A stretch of 64,000 bases of DNA from Bubalus kerabau. Taxonomy: Eukaryota; Chordata; Mammalia; Artiodactyla; Bovidae. Positions within the stretch are counted from its first letter, which is position 1; every line of letters starts with the position of its first letter. The stretch lies in assembly GCF_029407905.1 (NCBI RefSeq), contig NC_073635.1, positions 33,161,501-33,225,500 on the forward strand, given 5' to 3'. Shown here piece by piece: positions 10,265 to 20,285 of the stretch. Below the pieces are notes generated by a model that saw only the letters and a list, made by a program, of their open reading frames with translations, was not told where the DNA came from and ran no database searches. A program made the position numbers and the translations under genes.

Positions 10265-10767
10265 AGCTCATGTCTCTATTTCCTTCCTGTGGGAAGATAC
10301 TAGCCAAGTGTACATTTTGTTTTATTTGGGTTTTCAGAAGACACTGGCAGTTTAACTCCAGCAAGGCAAAATTTCTAAGCTAGGAGAAAGCATGGATGTG
10401 TCCTCTTATGTGTGAGACTCTAGTTGAAGACTCCGCTTGAGTATCAGTAACCTCCCTTGGATTTGCCTTTGTCTTGGTGGATTGGCACGAGGACAATTTC
10501 AAGAACTGATGAGTTTCTAGTATAAAAAGCATATAATGAGAGTTCTTGTCTCCGGGAGAATGTCACTGTAATGATAGCCAAAATAATGAGGCAGAAATAC
10601 CATGAATAATTGAAAAACACATGGTGAAGAATAATTATGCAAAATAATCTTTTTTCCATTAAAATTTTCATTTGAGATCTTGAGAAGAAGCAAAAAAAAA
10701 AAAAAAAAAAAAGAACAAGAGAAACTCTTTAAAAAAAAAAAAAAAAGAAAGAAATCAAGTAAGACAG
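10265..10767. other. No recognised feature
   Basis: AT-rich intergenic DNA with two poly-A tracts near 10690 and 10730. No supported gene. Confidence 0.4.
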
Positions 10768-11015
10768 GACTTTCCTGGTAGTCCAGTGGTTGGGAGTCTG
10801 CCTGCCAGTGCAGGGGACATAGGTTCGATTCCTGGTCTGGGAAGATCCCCCATGCTGCAGGGCAGCTGAGGCTGTGTGCCACAACTCCTGAGCTGACATG
10901 CTGCAACTACCGAAGCCTGCCTGCCTAGAGCCCGTGCTCTGCAACAAGAGAAGCCCCCGTTCGCCACAACCACAGAAAGCCCACACAGTACCAAACACTC
11001 AGGGAAGCCAAAAAT
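10768..11015 (+). mobile_element. CHR-type SINE
   Basis: GGACTTTCCTGGTAGTCCAG head, GGTTCGATTCCTGGTCTGGG B-box region and an AAAATAAATATTG tail. Confidence 0.9.
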
Positions 11016-12037
11016 AAATATTGATTCTAAAAATCAAGTAAGACAGAGTGTACCCTTTCAGAATTTGATTCTCTCCATGAAAAAGGCATAAACAAGCATG
11101 TGTCCATGGGATTAGGCATTTAAACTGAATCTCAACTCCCTAACTCAGATCCACTTTATCTGCATCCAGATTTTTCTGTTCCGAAATCCTACTTCTTCCT
11201 CTAGCTTCTAAAATATCTTTAACTGCCGTAGACACTAAGGCCAGAGCACCATGAGGAAGAACTGAATCAAATATCAGGAGCCTTGAGGCAGAAAGTGTAT
11301 TGAAGGGAAAGCTGGGAAAGCCATTGCAGTGATTTATGGAGACCTAGTTATGCTTTGACAGTAAGGCACAGCTTGGAAGTGTGGAAACAGATACAATGTA
11401 GGGTTTTCTAGTTTGCAGGAAGCACCTAGGAGATTGTCAGACTTGTAATAAATTCAAGGAGAAAACTAGTCAGTTGGAGTCAACTTATTCCTAACGATTA
11501 CATTAGTTTTTCCAGGTAACACCATCACTTGGAGCCATTCCCATCTCTTCCAGGCAAACTTACTTTTTGTATTTGTAGAGAAGGAAGAAAGAGACTATCC
11601 CTCTGATCCCGTACTCTTGCTTCATAATAATTTTGAATAGGGCTGACAGACCAATTTCATGTCTATTGTTAGCCCTTATTGACTATGGGTACCTGGGCCT
11701 GCATTGAGAAATTTCTTCTTCTTTTTTTTAATGACCTTATTCAATGCTCAAAGCAATAAACATAATATTGAGTCTTTATTTCACTTCAAATTTCAAGAAT
11801 CTAAGTTGAAAAATCAATCGGTCTCTCAAGGCCCAGGCTTCATTCATGTGGAAAATTAGAACTTACTGGTTCAGAGACAAAAGACTTTGTCTTAGAAAGG
11901 TTCAAAAGATTTCCTGGATGATAAATGGGTCTTACAGAATGCATTTGGATGAGTTAAGTGTAAATGAATCAAGCACAAGGGATTAAGTTATCCTTAATTT
12001 ATTTCATTTCCTATTTATTTAGAAAAATGTTGCACTT
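11016..12037. other. No recognised feature
   Basis: About 1 kb of intergenic sequence with no supported ORF, RNA or recent repeat. Old diverged repeats may be present. Confidence 0.4.
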
Positions 12038-12165
12038 TGGGGGCTTCCCTGGTGGTCCAGCCCTTAAGATGCTGCACTTCCACTGTAGGGGGTCCAGGTT
12101 TGATACCTGGTCAGGAAACAAAAATCCCACTTCCTGCATGGCTGACCAAAAAAGTTAAAAGAAAA
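12038..12165 (+). mobile_element. CHR-type SINE
   Basis: GGGCTTCCCTGGTGGTCCAG head, GGTTTGATACCTGGTCAGG B-box region and an A-rich end. Confidence 0.88.
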
Positions 12166-12174
12166 TGTGACATT

Positions 12175-12420
12175 TTGACTCCTTTCACCCCTTTCTCCCA
12201 TCCTTCATCCCTCTCCATCTCTGGCAACCACCAATCTGTTCCCTATATCTTGTCTTTTTTTTTAATTTTAGAGTCCACATATAAGAGACATCAGGCAGTA
12301 CTTCTCTGACTTTCACTTAGCTTAATGCCCTCAAGGTCATCCATGTTGTCGCAAATGGTAAGAATTCTTTCTTTTTTTACGGCTGAGTAATACTCTGTAT
12401 TTTAGTAGGTAATATATATT
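12175..12420 (-). mobile_element. L1 3' region, antisense
   Basis: CTCTGGCAACCACCAATCTG, the CACATATAAGAGACATCAGG segment and TCATCCATGTTGTCGCAAA are standard antisense L1 3' sequence. Confidence 0.8.
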
Positions 12421-12424
12421 TTTT

Positions 12425-12850
12425 TCAATATGTGTGTGTATATACAAATAAACTCTAAAGATATATCAATAAACTGTTAGAGCTAATAAATGAATTCAAT
12501 AAGTTTGTAGGATACAAAATCAATACATAAAAGTCTGGTATATTTCTATATATATACATTGCTAACCATCAGAGAAATTAAGGAAAATTCCCATTTTTAA
12601 CTACATCAAAAAGAATAAAATTCTTAATAGTTTTAACCAAGGAAATGAAAACCTGTATACTGAAAACTATACCACATTAAGGAAATAAACTGATGAACGC
12701 ACACATAAGTGGAAAAATACTCCATTTTCAAGGACTGAAATGAAATTAATACTGTTAAAGTGTCCAAACTATTTGAAGCAAGCTATAGATTCAATGCAAT
12801 TCCTATCAGAATTCCAGTGGCAACTGTACAGCTCCTGAATTGCCTTGAAC
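12425..12850 (+). mobile_element. L1 ORF2 fragment
   Basis: AT-rich sense-strand L1 ORF2 sequence, for example TTTGTAGGATACAAAATCAA, AACTATACCACATTAAGG and CAATGCAATTCCTATCAGAA. Frame-broken. It is in the opposite orientation to the adjacent L1 piece. Confidence 0.75.
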
Positions 12851-13742
12851 TGACTTGGATTTTTAATTTATACTGTAATTAGGCTAATTTTGCTTCACTA
12901 TTATTCTGTTATGTCTGTAAATTTCCAGTGAAACTGCTTGTTAGGTCAAATTTCTGGGAAAAGCACATAAATATGGAACTAGCACTTGATGAGACTTGTT
13001 AAAATTTCTCTTGGAGACACTTTAAAAAGAAATCCACAGAAGTTTTCTCAAAACAGCCTTTCTGGTTGTCAAGTGAAATAGGTGAGCAATTAGGCTTTGG
13101 TCCTCTGAGTAGACTCAGAATTTTCTGCTGACTGGCCGTGTCCTGTCTCCACTGCTCTGCTATCATTCAGGTCCTTGGCTGTACTCTCAGGGAATAAAGA
13201 AGAGTTTGTGGTTGAAATATTTTGACTACAGTACTTGCTGACAAAAGACTAAAGCCTTTTTAGCCATTAGAAAAATTACTTGGGCTACAGTTTCATAATG
13301 CCAGGAATTTCTGAAATAGAATTTTTTGGAAAACTGACAGTAACTTTAACCATTGTAATGAACCACAATGACATCAAAACCATCAAAGTGGTTTTGAAAA
13401 ATTTTTAGCGCTGGAGTTTGTAGCTGAAGCAAAAAGTGTTATGTGAACAATCTTTGTCAGACATTATTTTAGTGCTGCTAATTTTCACAAAGCTTTCACA
13501 TTTTGCAAATGCAATCACACTGCCAACTATTTTCTTCAAACTAGTTTTCAAGCATCTGTGATACTTAACAGTTGGTTTCTGTAGTATTTGAAAGCCGATT
13601 TAGGTGCACGAAATTGGTAAGGCTCAATTTAAATAATTTGGTAAAATTCTATTTATTTTTAGTTGATCTAGGAGAAGATATTTGAAACTGGAGAATAAAC
13701 TGGATAGGAAACTTCTTAGGGTAGTGGTCTGATTTCTTTGGC
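12851..13742. other. No recognised feature
   Basis: AT-rich intergenic DNA with no supported gene or recent repeat. Confidence 0.4.
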
Positions 13743-14009
13743 ACTGCTGCTGCTGCTAAGTCGCTTCAGTCGTGTCCGACTCTGTGCGACCCCATAGACA
13801 GCAGCCCACCAGGCCCCGCCGTCCCTGGGATTCTCCAGGCAAGAACACTGGAGTGGGTTGCCATTTCCTCCTCCAATGCATGAAAGTGAAAAGTGAAAGT
13901 GAAGTCGCTCAGTCATGTCCGACTCTTAGCGACTGCAGCCTACCAGGCTCCTCCGTCCGTGGGATTTTCCAGGCAAGAGTACTGGAGTGGGGTGCCATTG
14001 CCTTCTCAC
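13743..14009 (-). mobile_element. Bov-A2 SINE (dimer, inverted)
   Basis: Starts GCTGCTGCTGCTAAGTCGC (tail end) and has two monomers joined around CCAATGCATGAAAGTG. Confidence 0.93.
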
Positions 14010-14094
14010 AGTGGATTCCAAAAAATTTAAATGTAAGTTTCGTAAGAGTAAGGACTTAGTCACTTTGTATCCAGTGCTGAGAGAGTGGAGCATG

Positions 14095-14165
14095 AACGTG
14101 GCTCAGTCGCGTCCAACTCTTTGCAACCCCCATGGACTGTACAATTCATGGAATTCTCCAGGCTT
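14095..14165 (-). mobile_element. Bov-tA SINE fragment
   Basis: GGCTCAGTCGCGTCCAACTC to GGAATTCTCCAGGC only. Confidence 0.7.
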
Positions 14166-14197
14166 AGCATGTAGTAACTGCTCAAGAAATAATTGGA

Positions 14198-14410
14198 AAG
14201 TGAAGTCGCTCAGTCATGTCCGACTCTTTGCTACCCCATGGACTGTAGCCTACCATGCTCTTCCATCTGAGGTATTCTCCAGGCGAGAATACTGGAGTGG
14301 GTTGCCATTTCCTTCTCCAGGAGATCTTCACAACCCAGGGATCAAATCTGGGTCTCCCACATTGCAGGCAGATGCTTTACCATCTGAGCCACCAGGGAAG
14401 CTCAAGTAAA
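14198..14410 (-). mobile_element. Bov-tA SINE (inverted) with 20-bp target duplication
   Basis: Complete inverted Bov-tA ending CATCTGAGCCACCAGGGAAG. The 20-mer TGCTCAAGAAATAATTGGAA is present on both sides (about 14179 and 14412), so the insertion is recent enough to keep a perfect duplication. Confidence 0.93.
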
Positions 14411-14520
14411 TGCTCAAGAAATAATTGGAAATAGAGATGGAAAAAATGGAACTGGATGGGAGCAATAAGATAGCCCAATTGGTTCAGTGTTACTATGGTA
14501 ATTTTTTAAAATACTGATTA

Positions 14521-14708
14521 TTTGGCTGCATCAGGTCTTAGTTGTTGCACATGGGATCTTCCTTGGGGTCGGCAGGCTCAGTAGCTGTGGCCTGGTGGGC
14601 TTAGTTGTCCCACAGTATGTGGGATCTTAGTTCTCCAACCAGGGATTGAACACACTTCTGCTTCATAGGAAGGCAGATTCTTAACCAATAGATCACCAGG
14701 GCAGTCCC
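14521..14708 (-). mobile_element. CHR-type SINE (inverted)
   Basis: TTGGCTGCATCAGGTCTTAG at the tail side, and CCAGGGATTGAAC and CACCAGGGCAGTCCC at the head side. Confidence 0.85.
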
Positions 14709-15387
14709 TGGGCACAACTTGATAACGCTTTGCTAGGTGAATGTTCCCATGCCCTGTATAACTCAGCAATTCTATCAGTAAGTACCTACAACTGCTTCTG
14801 CACATGAACACAAGGAGACATCCATAAGGACATTCATAGCAAGATGAAAATGGTATTTCCACCTTCTTTTCTGCAAGCATTGAATAGATGCAGAGTCTAT
14901 CTCTGTGGATGAAGTGACCTAGAATTTTAGTTATATGAATAACTCATTAGGGAAGTGCTTAAAAATAAACAGAAGATTTTCATAGAACTACACATTCCTT
15001 TTTTACTCTGGGTAATTTTAACATGGCATCAGACTGGCAAGTCACCTCTAATAAAATATAAACTGAAAACAGATTTTTTTTCCTTCATTGTCTAGACTAT
15101 TTAATTTTGTTCTCCTTTGCTATTTTGTCTAGTTTCCAAAGGAGCGGATTCATGTGAAATTTGTGGGAAGGCTGCTATTCAGAGTTTAATGCCATTATGT
15201 AGTAGCCCCGTGAAAATCCAGCAGGAAGAACGTAGATACTTCTAGAAGATGCTGAAAACTATTTGAAAAATGAAGAATTCATAGACATAATTTCTCTAAA
15301 GTCATCGAGTTGGAGATTGAATAAATGGATAATTGAATGAATGGGTTTTGTAATCAATTATGTCACCTGGTCCTAAAAATATTCCTC

Positions 15388-15590
15388 TAAGGGCTTCCCT
15401 AGTGACTCAGATGGTAAAGAATCTGCCTGGAATGCTGGGTTCAATCCGTAGGTCGAGAAGATCCCCTGGAGAAGGGAATGGATACCCACTCCAGTAATCT
15501 TGCCTGGGTAATCTCATCGAGAGAGGAGCCTGGCTTGCTACAGTCCATGGGGTCACAAAGAGTCGGATACAACTGAGTGACTTAGATTTT
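15388..15590 (+). mobile_element. Bov-tA SINE
   Basis: GGGCTTCCCTAGTGACTCAG head to GATACAACTGAGTGACTTAG, with a T-rich end. Confidence 0.92.
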
Positions 15591-15910
15591 TTTTTGTCCT
15601 AGAGAATGAAGCATGTGATAAAGCCAGTGAGTTCCATGGTCAAGATCCCACTGGCAAATGACAACCTCTGTAAATGCATCTCTTTACAACATTGTGGTGA
15701 TAGAGAAGACAGTCTCTGAGTTCGGGAATGCTAGTGCTGGTGGAACTCCTGGGGGGCAGGGAAGGCAAGCACATGATTGGAGCAAAGATCTATCCCACTG
15801 AGGCTGATTCTGCTGGAGGGGTCTCCTGCTTACCCCTTGGGGCACGGTGCCATCTCAGGGTCTCAGTGTTGATCAGATGCCAGCAGGTTGGACATTCAGC
15901 CCCTGAAGAA

Positions 15911-16183
15911 GCTCCCTCTATAGGGCCTCATTTAACTTGAATCACCTCAAGGGAGAAGGCAATGGCAATCCACTCCAGTACTCTTGCCTGGAAAATCCCA
16001 CGGACGGAGGAACCTGGTAGGCTGCAGTCCATGAGGTCACTAAGAGTTGGACACGACTGAGCGACTTCACTTTCACTTTTCACTTTCATGCATTGAAGAA
16101 GGAAATGGCAACCCACTCCAGTGTTCTTGCCTGGAGAATCCCAGGGACGGGGGAGCCTGGTGGGCTGCCGTCTATGGGGTCGC
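15911..16183 (+). repeat. Left arm of a 273-bp inverted duplication (contains a Bov-A2)
   Basis: Reverse complement of 16679-16951 with only about 4-5 mismatches over 273 bp. The arm includes about 40 bp of non-SINE sequence (15911-15951) as well as most of a Bov-A2, so it is a duplicated segment and not just two SINE copies. Confidence 0.9.
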
Positions 16184-16198
16184 CCCAGAGTTGGAGAG
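15952..16198 (+). mobile_element. Bov-A2 SINE, 3'-truncated
   Basis: Two monomers with the shared variant GTAGGCTGCAGTCCATGAGG. It stops after GGGGTCGCCCCAGAG without the AGC tail. Confidence 0.9.
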
Positions 16199-16404
16199 GG
16201 AATAAGCTACTGGCGTGTAAAGCTTCCACCCTGCCTCCTGTGTCCTTTGTTCATGAGCCCTTGGAGCAGGCTCGTGGGTGACGAGGAAAGACTTACACAG
16301 GTCCACAGGGTGGATCAACTTGACCACCTGATTATTCCTAGGGGCTAGGTTTTCCCCTCCTCATATCCATGAATTTATGTATTTGGAGAAGGGCCTTAAG
16401 GGAG

Positions 16405-16620
16405 ATTGTTGTTGTTGTTTAGCCAGTAAGTCGTGCCCTATTCTTTGTGACCCCATGGACTGTAGCCTACCAGGCTGCTCTGTCTATGGGGATTCTCCAG
16501 GCATGAATACTCAAGTGGTTGGTATTTCCTTCTCCAGGGGATCTTCCCGACCCAGGGATGGAACCCACATCTCCTGCATTGGCAGGAGGATTCTTTACCA
16601 TCTGAACCACCAGGGAGGCC
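16405..16620 (-). mobile_element. Bov-tA SINE (inverted) in the spacer of the inverted duplication
   Basis: TTGTTGTTGTTTAGCCAGTA at the tail and TACCATCTGAACCACCAGGG at the head. CCTTAAGG occurs on both sides as a likely target duplication. Confidence 0.9.
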
Positions 16621-16628
16621 CCTTAAGG

Positions 16629-16914
16629 AGCTGCTGCTGCTGCTGCTGCTAAGTCACTTCAGTCGTGTCCGACTCTGTGCGACCCCATAGACGGCAGCCC
16701 ACCAGGCTCCCCCGTCCCTGGGATTCTCCAGGCAAGAACACTGGAGTGGGTTGCCATTTCCTTCTCCAATGCATGGAAGTGAAAAGTGAAAGTGAAGTCG
16801 CTCAGTCGTGTCCGACTCTTAGTGACCTCATGGACTGCAGCCTACCAGGTTCCTCCGTCCGTGGGATTTTCCAGGCAAGAGTACTGGAGTGGGTTGCCAT
16901 TGCCTTCTCCCTTG
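16629..16914 (-). mobile_element. Bov-A2 SINE (dimer, inverted), complete
   Basis: Starts with six to seven CTG units and contains both monomers. It carries the same diagnostic variants as the partner copy at 15952-16183. Confidence 0.93.
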
Positions 16915-16951
16915 AGGTGATTCAAGTTAAATGAGGCCCTATAGAGGGAGC
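16679..16951 (-). repeat. Right arm of the 273-bp inverted duplication
   Basis: Matches 15911-16183 in reverse complement, including the non-SINE flank CTTGAGGTGATTCAAG...GAGGGAGC at 16914-16951. The spacer between the arms is 495 bp. Confidence 0.9.
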
Positions 16952-17579
16952 ACTAATCCAACAGGACTGTTGTCCTTAGAAGAGGAGGAAGACTAAATGT
17001 TCATTATAGCTCAGTAGAGCTGGAAAAAATTTGAATAAACAAAAATGAGGAACAAAGGGGAAAAAAGACGAGGAGACCTCAAAGAGCTCTCTCACCAGTG
17101 GCGCTCAGCAGAGAGGCCTGGTGAGGACTGAGAGAAGGCCGCCTTCTCTTAACCAGGAAGAGAGGCTTCACAGAAACCAGCCCTTGTGGCACCTTGCTAT
17201 TGGGACTTTTAGCCTCCACAACATGGGGAAAGAAATGGCTGTTGTCTAAGCCTTCCAGGCTGCAGAATTGTAATCTGGCCACCTGTACAGATTCTGTACA
17301 CATTCCAAAACACATTCCAGCCACACGTCTCTCCCACACCCTCCCGCCACTAAATGGTTTATTTTTTCCAAATCCCCGATCAGTGTGGTGAACCCGCTAC
17401 CACTGCCCATGAATCAGGTGATCATTCCTCAGACCTCTTTCCCTTTTCTACAGTAATTCAGGAGGACGCGCCCTACCCTCCCTTCTTTCGGGCCACCCCT
17501 ACTCATTGGCTCATCCCTGCTGTCTGGCTCCATCCTACCATGTACATCCATGAATAAATCCAGCCAGTTTCTCCTTCTC

Positions 17580-18700
17580 TGCAAGTGGCTGCAAGGAGCT
17601 TTCCATCGGTCCACCAGTGTGTGTTGAGAGGGGAGCAGTCAAGCTGTAGGAAGAGGTGCCACGGAGCGTGGACCGCCCAATTTGAGGTTTCTAGACCTGC
17701 AGAGTCTGGTCTCAGTGCATGGCATGCCCTGGGTGTGAGGGGTAGTGGGTCAAATGGTCAGTCCCTCTGGGGCCCTCAAACTGTCCAGGAGCTGCTTTTC
17801 AACTGCAAAAATAGTTATCAGCAGGACTATTTCCCTGGTGGTCCACTGGTTAAGAATCTGCCTGCCAGTGCAGGGGACATGGCTTCGATCCCTGGTCCGG
17901 GAAGATCCCACGTGCTGAGGAGTAACTAAGCCCATTCACCATAAGTACTGCAGCCTGTGAGCCTAGAGCCTGTGTTCAGCAATAAGAGAAGCCACTGCAC
18001 TGAGCAGCCCACTCATTGCAACAAAGAGTAGCCCCCACTCATCGAAACTAGAGAAAGTATCCGCTCGCAGCAATGAAGAGTCAGAGAGAGTAAAACCAAA
18101 AAAATTACTGAAAAAAAATTATTAATCAGCAGTTGGCTTTACTTGGCTCTTATTGGGTCTTCCCAGGCCCTCCCCACCCCCAACCCCACCCCCATAGCAT
18201 CTCCGTCTGCCACAGATTCTCACAGGCCACTGGGTCTGCAGCTCACAGGGCTTGTAACACAGCCTAGATTTGTTTCAGAACCTTTCATACCCTGTGCCCA
18301 TTCAAAATGGGCAGCCTGGTAGGTTACCTGGTGAGTCGGTCAGAGGGGCACACAGCAACTCGTGGTTGAAGTTGCCTCTAATATCTCGGTGCTGTGTCTC
18401 CCAAGGGGGTGTGGGGTGAGGCACAGCAGCTGTCTCCCACTTGCTGAAGACAACATCCCAGCATGCCCCAGGCCCTGGGGACCATCAGTGATGCAGCAGC
18501 CCCTGGACTTCCCAGGGGGTTAACTCCCGACTCCTTGGCACGTGTTTTGCCAACGCACCTAAGGCTCCTGCCACCTCCTGATCCCCGAATCCAATTAGCA
18601 TAATGCCATCAGAGTAATGGACCAGCATGACGTTCTGCAGAGTATCAAGGCAAACAAGCGCCCTCCCGATCGTGTCCAAACAGCAGGATTTGATTTAGTT
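17580..18700 (-). pseudogene. Degraded endogenous retrovirus pol remnant (RT to RNase H region)
   Basis: The minus-strand ORF at 18485-18679 contains LVHYSDGIMLIG followed by DQEVAGALG, which fits the reverse-transcriptase catalytic region of an ERV pol. The expected YxDD is replaced by YSDG, so a catalytic Asp is lost. Downstream on the same strand, in several frames with stops, come QVTYQAAHFEW, SVADGDAM and EKQLLDS, in the order expected for the RT thumb/connection. A TDG-containing stretch near 17620 may be RNase H. A CHR SINE (17825-18120) splits it. No LTR, gag or env is recognised. The family cannot be fixed by eye, and the remnant is non-functional. Confidence 0.6.
17825..18120 (+). 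mobile_element. CHR-type SINE inside the ERV remnant
   Basis: TTTCCCTGGTGGTCCACTGG head to the GCAATGAAGAGTCAGAGAG end and A-rich tail. ATCAGCAG occurs on both sides. Confidence 0.9.
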
Positions 18701-18832
18701 CTGAGGCAGAACAGTTACGATAGAGTGTTGTTCTTGACACATGAAGACAAACTGCTTTTAATTTTTTTGCTGATAGAGAAGGAGGGTAGTGAAAGCATTT
18801 TACAGATAATTTGGTGCATACTAGGTGCCAGA

Positions 18833-19241
18833 GAGTTGGACTGTGAAGAAAGCTGAGCACTGAAGTATTGATGCTTTTAAACTGTGGTGTTGGAGCGGAC
18901 TCTTGAGAGTCCCTTGGACTGCAAGGAGATCCAACCAGTCCATCCTAAAGGAGATCAGTCCTGGGTGTTCATTGGAAGGACTGATGATGAAGCTGAAACT
19001 CCAATACTTTGGCCACCTCATGCGAAGAGCTGACTCATTGAAAAATACTCTGATGCTGGGAGGGATTGCGGGCAGGAGGAGAAGGGGATGACAGAGGATG
19101 AGATGGCTGGATGGCATCACCGACTCGATCGACATGAGCTTGGGTAAACTCCAGGAGCTAGTGATAGACAGGGAGGCCTGGCGTGCTGCGATTCACGGGG
19201 TCACAAAGAGTCAGACATGACTGAGCGACTGAACTGAACTG
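18833..19241 (+). mobile_element. BovB 3' fragment (first of two in tandem)
   Basis: Begins GAGTTGGACTGTGAAGAAAG and ends GAGCGACTGAACTGAACTG. It is preceded by AGGTGCCAGA (18823-18832) and followed by the same 10-mer. Confidence 0.92.
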
Positions 19242-19251
19242 AGGTGCCAGA

Positions 19252-19869
19252 ACAGTGGAAACAGTGACAGACTTTATTTTCTTGGTCTCCAAAATCACTG
19301 CAGATGGTGACTGCAGCCATGAAGTTAAAAGGCGCTTGCTCCTTGGAAGAAAAGCTATGACCAACCTAGACAGCATATTAAAAAGCAGGGACATTACTTT
19401 TCTGATAAAGGCTTGTCTAGTCAAAGCTACGGTTTTTCCAGTAGTCATGTATGGATGTGAGAGTCAGACTAGAAAGAAAGCTGAGTGTTAAGGAATTGAT
19501 GCTTTTGAACTGTGGTGTTGGAGAAGATGCTTGAGAGTCCCTTGGACTGCAAGGAAATCCAACCAGTCAATGCTAAAGGAAATGAGTCCTGAATATTCCT
19601 TGGAAAGGCTGATGCTGAAGCTGAAACTCCAATACTTTGGCCACCTGGTGTGTAGAACTGACTCATTGGAAAAGACCCTGATGCTGGGAGGGATTGGGGG
19701 CAGGAGGAGAAGGGGAGGACAGAAGATGAGATGGTTAGATGGCATCACCAACTCGATAGACATGAGTTTGAGCAAGCTCTGGGAGTTGGTGATGGACAGG
19801 GAAGCCTAGCATGCTGCAGTCCTTGGTATCTCATAGAGTTGGACATAACTGAGCAACTGAACTGAACTG
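19252..19869 (+). mobile_element. BovB 3' fragment (second of two in tandem)
   Basis: Begins ACAGTGGAAACAGTGACAG, further upstream in the element than the first copy, and ends GAGCAACTGAACTGAACTG. It is flanked by AGGTGCCAGA (19242-19251) and AGATGCCAGA (19870-19879). Confidence 0.92.
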
Positions 19870-20138
19870 AGATGCCAGAAAGTGTTGCCTTTGGAGCAGC
19901 CAACCCACAGCAACTCTGATGAGAGGAAGCCAGGGTTATAAACACGCTAGCCAGTCTCCAAGCTCCTGCTGGTGCCTCCAGGTACTCAAATCCAAATAAA
20001 AGCCAATCCTACAGGTTAGACCATGGGATAGGAGGCAGAGCAGAGGAGGCAGAGACTGGGTCAGAGATGCAAATGGAAACCAGCATGACATAGTGCACAC
20101 TTGATAAACGAGTGAATAATTGGATTCTGATGTTAAGG

Positions 20139-20285
20139 GCTTCTCTGGGGGCTCAGTGATAAAGAACCTGCCTGTGATGCAAGAGACCCAGGTTCGATCC
20201 CTGGGTTGGGAAGATCCCCTGGAGAAGGGAATGGCTACCCACTCCAGTATTCTTGCTTGGAGAATCCCATGGACAGAGGAGACTC
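20139..20285 (+). mobile_element. Bov-tA SINE, 3'-truncated
   Basis: AGGGCTTCTCTGGGGGCTCAG head through GAATCCCATGGACAGAGGAG; the rest is missing. Confidence 0.88.

Noticed and set aside
13716..13916. Recurrent SCPTLCDPMDCSLPGSS-type and SRQEYWSGLPFPSPGD-type ORFs across the window
   Set aside because: These are translations of Bov-tA and Bov-A2 SINEs and recur at every such element.
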